64,000 bases of DNA, from NCBI RefSeq assembly GCF_000025345.1, contig NC_013757.1:3224001-3288000 (forward strand). The letters are read 5' to 3'. Both the position numbers and the translations under genes were made by a program. Of the stretch, positions 56,733 to 64,000 are shown one piece after another (within the stretch, counting starts at the first letter, position 1; each line of letters opens with the position of its first letter). The notes beneath the pieces are model-generated. The model had not been told where the DNA came from. It made no database searches and worked only from the letters and a program-made list of their open reading frames with translations. The stretch comes from Geodermatophilus obscurus DSM 43160. Lineage in GTDB: Bacteria; Actinomycetota; Actinomycetes; Mycobacteriales; Geodermatophilaceae.

Positions 56733-56790
56733 TCGTCCAGGGTCCCGCCCCGAGCCTGCGAGGGGGGTGGGAGGACGAGGTCCTTCCTCA
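56733..56790 (-). repeat. Post-stop hairpin repeat (family 1) after rpoZ
   Basis: Minus strand: the rpoZ stop TGA is followed by GGAAGGACCTCGTCCTCCC, then CCTCGCAGGCTCGGGGCGGG and ACCCTGGAC. Closest in sequence to the copy inside the alpha/beta hydrolase gene. Confidence 0.7.
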
Positions 56791-57051
56791 GTTCTCGCCG
56801 GCGGTGTGGGTCAGCAGACCCTCGTTGATCTCGCGCAGGGCGATCGAGAGCGGCTTCTCCTGCGGGGCGGTGTCGACCAGCGGGCCGACGTACTCCAGCA
56901 GGCCCTCGGAGAGCTGGCTGTAGTAGGCGTTGATCTGGCGCGCGCGCTTGGCGGCGAAGATCACCAGGCCGTACTTGCTGCTGGTGCGCTCGAGCAGCTC
57001 GTCGATCGGCGGGTTGGTGATGCCCTCAGGGGCAGGTGCGACTCCGGACAC
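56788..57051 (-). CDS. rpoZ: RNA polymerase omega subunit
   Basis: An 87-residue omega subunit. Core segments [20 protein letters not shown] and [15 protein letters not shown] bind the beta' subunit, and [15 protein letters not shown] ends the conserved part. GTG 57051. It follows gmk by 59 bp, the usual gmk-rpoZ order, and ends at a family-1 repeat and a strong hairpin. Confidence 0.95.
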   Translation of the reverse strand: MSGVAPAPEGITNPPIDELLERTSSKYGLVIFAAKRARQINAYYSQLSEGLLEYVGPLVDTAPQEKPLSIALREINEGLLTHTAGEN

Positions 57052-57110
57052 GGGCGGGCGTGCTCCTCAGCTCGTTCGGCGGGAGTGACGGGCGGCGGTG
57101 CCGGGCCCCG

Positions 57111-57722
57111 TCACTCGGGTGCGCCGCTGCTCCGGAGGGACCTGGGCGACGGCGCAGTCAGCCATCCTACCAACTCGTCAGCAGCCCGGGCGACGTCGTC
57201 GTTGACGACCACCACGTCGAACTCCCCGGCGGCGTCCAGCTCGGCCTGCGCGATCCTCAGCCGCTCCTCCTGGACCGCCGGCGGCTCGGAGCCCCGGCCG
57301 GCCAGCCGGCTCTCCAGCTCGGCCCAGGACGGCGGGGCGAGGAACACCAGCTGGGCGTCGGCCTCGCGGGCCCGGACCTGCCGGGCGCCCTGCAGCTCGA
57401 TCTCCAGCAGCGCCGGCGCGCCGGCGGCGAGTCGCTCGCGCACGGGGGCGGCCGGCGTGCCGTAGCGGTTGCCGGCGTACTCGGCCCACTCGAGCAGGCC
57501 GTCCTCGGCGATCAACCGGTCGAACTCGGCGTCGCTGACGAAGTGGTAGTGCACCCCGTCGACCTCACCGGGCCGGCGCCGGCGGGTGGTGGCCGACACC
57601 GACACCCAGACCTCGGGGTGCCGGCGCCGGACCTCCGCCACGACCGTGCCCTTGCCGACCCCCGAGGGGCCGGAGAGCACGGTCAGCCGCGCCGGGGGGT
57701 GTTCAACGGCAGCAGGTGCCAC
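57111..57722 (-). CDS. gmk: Guanylate kinase
   Basis: A 203-residue enzyme phosphorylating GMP to GDP. The P-loop GPSGVGKGT is at ~18-26, with the GMP-binding [20 protein letters not shown] and [10 protein letters not shown], and [11 protein letters not shown]. Start at GTG 57722. Downstream of mihF by 39 bp and upstream of rpoZ. Confidence 0.95.
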   Translation of the reverse strand: MAPAAVEHPPARLTVLSGPSGVGKGTVVAEVRRRHPEVWVSVSATTRRRRPGEVDGVHYHFVSDAEFDRLIAEDGLLEWAEYAGNRYGTPAAPVRERLAAGAPALLEIELQGARQVRAREADAQLVFLAPPSWAELESRLAGRGSEPPAVQEERLRIAQAELDAAGEFDVVVVNDDVARAADELVGWLTAPSPRSLRSSGAPE

Positions 57723-57761
57723 GCGTCGTCGTCCTCGACCTCCGGTGCCTGGTCCTGCGGG

Positions 57762-58112
57762 TCAGCTCTCGACGGGTACCTGCTCGGCGGCGACCTTCTC
57801 GCCGCCGAACTCCGACTCGAGGGCCCGGCGCTGGTTGGCACCCAGACCGCGCACCCGGCGGGTCGGGGAGATCTCGAGCCGCTCCATGATCTTCGCAGCC
57901 CGCGCCTTGCCGACGCCGGGCAGGGACTCGAGCACCGCGGAGACGCGCATCTTGCCGATCACCTCGTCGGTCTCGCCCTGGCGCAGGACGTCGCCGACCG
58001 TGGCGCCCTTGCTCTTGAGCCGCTCGCGCAGCTCGGCTCGGGCCTTGCGGGCGGCCGCCGCCTTCTCGAGAGCCGCGGCACGCTGTTCGGGGGACAGGTC
58101 AGGGAGGGGCAT
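57762..58112 (-). CDS. mihF: Integration host factor, actinobacterial type
   Basis: A 116-residue nucleoid protein specific to actinobacteria. It starts MPLPDLSPEQRAAALEKA, then a long helix (ARKARAELRERLKSKG) and the helix-two-turn-helix region VLESLPGVGKARAAKIMERL, ending ARRVRG-like GLGANQRRAL. ATG 58112 is preferred because family members begin here; an ATG at 58142 would add ten residues. The strong promoter-like sequence at 58205-58234 supports independent transcription. Confidence 0.93.
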   Translation of the reverse strand: MPLPDLSPEQRAAALEKAAAARKARAELRERLKSKGATVGDVLRQGETDEVIGKMRVSAVLESLPGVGKARAAKIMERLEISPTRRVRGLGANQRRALESEFGGEKVAAEQVPVES

Positions 58113-58442
58113 GGTGCGACCCAATCTGTCGTCGCCGGCCATCGGTGCGGCCGGCGGGGCTCTGGCTGTGTCGGGGGCAGGACTCGCTGCTGAGCCTGCT
58201 CGCCAACCTAGCTCTCGCCATATGCGCAGGTCACGCGGGACTGAACCTCGGTTTCACGCTTCCCGTGAGCTACCCGTGACGCTGGGTCGCCACCTGCGTT
58301 CACCCACGGTCATCCTCGCAGCTCAGGAACGGGTGCGGCGTGATCCGGTACCGGAACACTCCCGGCCGGGCCCGCTCCGACACGCCGGTGCGACACGCCG
58401 GGCACCTCGGGAAACGTGCTGGTGAGCGGCGGCACCGACCGG
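58113..58442. other. 330-bp gap between mihF and the membrane protein gene
   Basis: No gene is supported here. It holds the candidate mihF promoter (58205-58234) and a perfect 12-bp palindrome TCCGGTACCGGA (58344-58355) in a G/C-rich stretch with two CGACACGCCGG-like copies near 58377-58400. Nothing else is recognised. Confidence 0.6.
58205..58234 (-). promoter_or_regulatory. Candidate mihF promoter
   Basis: On the minus strand GTGACC (58234-58229) and TAGGTT (58210-58205) are 18 bp apart, about 90 bp upstream of the mihF ATG. The spacer contains an AT-rich CATATG. Good match to actinobacterial housekeeping promoters. Confidence 0.5.
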
Positions 58443-58744
58443 TCAGGCGGAGGTCGCCCGCCTCCGCCGGCCGAGCGCCCAGCCCCCCACGGCGGCCGGC
58501 AGCAGGCAGCCCGCGGCGGCCAGGGCCAGGCCGGTCAGCTGCGCCGGGGTCCACACGACCGCGTCGTCGTACGTGAGCGTCAGCGTGCTCGAGTAGGCGT
58601 CCGCCGGCAGCGGCTCGTAGCTGCCTCCGTACACGACCTCCTCGACCCCGTCCGGGCCCGCGCCGCGCCCGCGAACAGCAGCGCACCGGCCACGAGGAGC
58701 AGCACGCCGAGCCCGGTGAGCAGCCAGGGCGCCGCACGTGTCAC
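58443..58744 (-). pseudogene. Small two-helix membrane protein after pyrF, frameshifted
   Basis: Two frames appear to make one ~100-residue protein. GTG 58744, overlapping the pyrF stop (GTGA), gives TRAAPWLLTGLGVLLLVAGA, the first helix. The remainder, EEVVYGGSYEPLPADAYSST then a second helix (LTGLALAAAGCLLPAAVGGW) and GRRRRA, is in another frame. One added base in GGGCCC at 58653-58658 joins them; length 302 = 3n+2 agrees. Function unknown. Confidence 0.6.
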
Positions 58745-59619
58745 CCGGTGAGCTCCGCGGCCCAGCGCTCCGCGGCCGCGCGCAGCCCGGCCGGGTCCGG
58801 GCCGGCGGCGAGCACGTCGCGCGACACGGTAGGCACGACGGCGGTGCCGCGGCCGAACAGCCGGCGCAGGTCGGCCGCCGAGCCGCCCTGCGCGCCCAGC
58901 CCCGGGGCGAGCACCGGGCCGCCGAGGCCGGTGAGGTCCACGTCGAGCTCGGGCAGCGTGGCCCCGACGACGACGCCGAAGGACCCGGTCGCCGGCCCGA
59001 ACCGGCTCGCCACGTCCCGCACGGCGCCGGGGTCGGGCAGCGGGTCGCCGACGACCCAGCCCGGCGTGTTCCAGCCGCGCACGGTGTCGACGACGACCTG
59101 TGCGACCGACCGGCCGTCCACCACCGCGTGCTGCAGCGTGCCGGCGTCCGGGTTCGACGTGCGCGCCAGCACGAACAGCCCCCCGCCGTACTGCCGGGCG
59201 GTGTCGACGGCCGGCTGCAGCGAGCCGGGACCGAGGTAGGGGCTGACGGTCAGGGCGTCCGCGGCGAGCAGGTGGTCGGGCCGCAGCACGTCGGCGTAGG
59301 CGTCCATGGTCGAGCCGATGTCGCCGCGCTTGGCGTCGAGCAGCACGAGGGCACCCGCGGCGCGGGCGCGGGCGACGCCGTCCTCCAGCACGGCCAGGCC
59401 CCGCGAGCCGTGCCGCTCGTAGAACGCCAGCTGGGGCTTGAGGACGGCGACGGTGCCGGCGAGGGCCTCGACGACGGTGTCGGTGAACCGGGCCAGGCCC
59501 TCGGGGTCGTCGGGCAGCCCCCAGCGCTCCAGCAGCGGGGCGTGCGGGTCGATGCCCACGCACAGCGGCCCGCGGGCGGCGACGGCGTCGGCGAGCCGGT
59601 GGCCGAAGGGGGCGCTCAC
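58741..59619 (-). CDS. pyrF: Orotidine-5'-phosphate decarboxylase
   Basis: A 292-residue OMP decarboxylase of the larger actinobacterial type. Substrate and catalytic residues are in CVGIDPH, LKPQLAFYERHG and the signature LLDAKRGDIGSTM with the Lys-Asp pair, then VLAPGLGAQGG. Final step to UMP. GTG 59619 overlaps the pyrD stop and its stop overlaps the next gene, part of the carB-pyrD-pyrF run. Confidence 0.95.
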   Translation of the reverse strand: MSAPFGHRLADAVAARGPLCVGIDPHAPLLERWGLPDDPEGLARFTDTVVEALAGTVAVLKPQLAFYERHGSRGLAVLEDGVARARAAGALVLLDAKRGDIGSTMDAYADVLRPDHLLAADALTVSPYLGPGSLQPAVDTARQYGGGLFVLARTSNPDAGTLQHAVVDGRSVAQVVVDTVRGWNTPGWVVGDPLPDPGAVRDVASRFGPATGSFGVVVGATLPELDVDLTGLGGPVLAPGLGAQGGSAADLRRLFGRGTAVVPTVSRDVLAAGPDPAGLRAAAERWAAELTG

Positions 59620-60988
59620 CGGGCCGGCTGCAGCGCGCGCGGCAGCGTCTCCCCCAGCGCGGCGACGCAGTCGCGGGCGAGGAACGGGGCGGCGAAGGCC
59701 CCGGACGCCGACTGCACGGCGTCCGCCCCGAGGGCGAACAGCGCTGCGAAGGACGCCGGGTCGGTGACCCCGCCCATCGCCAGGACGTCGAAGTGCCGGC
59801 CGCCGGCGTCGCGCAGGGCGACCAGCCGGCGGGTGAAGTCCAGCGCGGAGTCGCGCACCGCGGCCCCGGACAGCCCGGCGAGCTCGCGACCGGGGAAGGT
59901 CGGCTCCCCGTCGCTGCGACGCACCCGGCTCTGCAGGGTGTTGATGCCCGCGATGCCGTCGACGAGCGGCGCGAGCCTCGGCACCAGCGCCTCCAGCCGC
60001 GCCCCGTCGAGCCAGGACAGCTTGGCGACCAGCCCGGTCCGGTCGTCCAGCGCGCGGCGCACGCCCTCGACCACGGCGACGGTCGCGCCGGCGTCCAGGC
60101 ACAGCGGCGGCTTCACGCCGGCGGCGGTCGACGTGCTGAGCGTGTTGGGGCAGGACAGGTTGAGCTCGACGACGCTCGCGCCGGCCTCCTGCGCCAGCCG
60201 CGCGGTGGCGGCGAAGTCGTCGACCAGGCCGGTCCCGTCGCCCTCCCCCATCACGCTGACCAGCAGCAGCTGGTCGTCGTCGACCGCGGCGAGGGACCGC
60301 TCCAGGTCGGCCATCCACTGCTCGGGTGCCAGGGAGGGGACGCCGAAGGAGTTGACCGTGCTGACGTCCGGCGAGCCGGGGGCCACCCAGTCCCACGGGT
60401 CGGCGGTGACCTCGGCGGCCGCGCCCGGCGGCAGGCTCTGCGCCTGCCGCGCCGCGAACACCCAGTTCGGCTGGGCGTTGGGCTCGTGCGCCCGGCTGCG
60501 GACGGTCTTGTAGGTCAGCACGCTGTAGCCGTTGCGGGCGAAGTGGCGGACCCACTCCTCGCCGCCGTTGAGCACGCAGGCGGGCACGCCGATCGGGAAG
60601 CCGACGTCCCGGCCGAGCACCCGCCAGCGGCGGTCCCCGGCCCGCGGCCGCTCGGCCAGCCGCGGCCCCAGCGGCCTCGCGAGGTTGTCGCGGTAGGAGC
60701 CCAGGACGTCGTAGGCCGGTGTCGGCACCCCGTAGGCGGCCAGCACCCCGGCGTGCCCGGCGAGGAACAGCACGCGGGTGAGCAGCGGCAGGTCGCCCTC
60801 GCCGCCCTCCCCGGCGGCGAGGCGCCCGGCCAGCCCGCGGGCCGCCGCGGCCAGCGCGTCGAGCTCCGGCTGCGGCGGCCGGGCGAAGCGGGTCACCCCG
60901 GCGAGGAATGCCTCGGGCAGGCCGTCCACGAGACCGCGGGCGACCAGCTCCTCCCGGACTCGCCGGACCGCCTCCCCGGCCGCCGCCG

Positions 60989-60992
<4 letters not shown>
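59616..60992 (-). CDS. pyrD: Dihydroorotate dehydrogenase
   Basis: A 458-residue DHODH-family flavoprotein. The FMN barrel has [38 protein letters not shown] and the phosphate loop [22 protein letters not shown]. It is ~100 residues longer than usual because of an N-terminal helical region (~1-105). No clear membrane anchor is seen and the class is uncertain. GTG 60992 overlaps the carB stop. Position in the pyrimidine operon supports the assignment. Confidence 0.85.

Positions 60993-64000
<3,008 letters not shown>

Overview
The window is about 74-75% GC with actinobacterial codon use, many GTG starts and very frequent 4-bp stop/start overlaps (GTGA, ATGA). An actinobacterial-type integration host factor, a PriA without helicase motifs and the conserved order carB-pyrD-pyrF / mihF-gmk-rpoZ-coaBC-metK-priA-def-fmt-rsmB-rpe-rib also point to an actinobacterium. 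Gene content and recurring intergenic repeats look most like Geodermatophilaceae (Blastococcus, Geodermatophilus, Modestobacter). That family placement is an inference; no rRNA or tRNA gene is present to fix it.

Positions 1-6136 (+) hold the end of a small non-ribosomal-peptide-like cluster: the tail of an adenylation-carrier protein, a SyrP/TauD-type dioxygenase, an SbnB-like dehydrogenase, a threonine-synthase-like PLP enzyme, a multispanning acyltransferase-like protein and a phosphopantetheinyl transferase. From 6082 to 11616 (-) lie a trehalose-synthase-type amylase, a truncated GNAT, an LLM flavin oxidoreductase, a GGDEF-EAL protein and a frameshifted alpha/beta hydrolase. From 11675 to 20958 is a tripartite tricarboxylate transporter (TTT) locus with three binding proteins, a CoA-transferase pair, a ThDP enzyme and a divergent LysR regulator.

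Positions 21166-38646 are mixed accessory genes: malQ, a frameshifted secreted nuclease with calcium-binding repeats, small proteins, an Acg-like nitroreductase beside a universal stress protein, a frameshifted EamA exporter, two SDR proteins, an XRE-MurA fusion with a palindrome at its start, and a PucR regulator divergent from a DUF2877 protein. From 38849 to 64000, nearly all on the minus strand, is housekeeping: hisG-hisE, riboflavin synthesis, rpe, rsmB-fmt-def, priA, metK, coaBC, rpoZ, gmk, mihF and pyrF-pyrD-carB (carB runs off the end). A plus-strand two-component system with a proline-rich membrane protein sits inside it.

Two dispersed short repeat families stand out. One is a hairpin-forming GGACC...GTCC element that in most copies begins directly after a stop codon (12 sites). 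The other is a GACGAGCGCCAGCGAGGAGG element just upstream of start codons, supplying the ribosome-binding site. Four genes carry apparent single-base frameshifts in G/C runs; these may be assembly errors or real decay.
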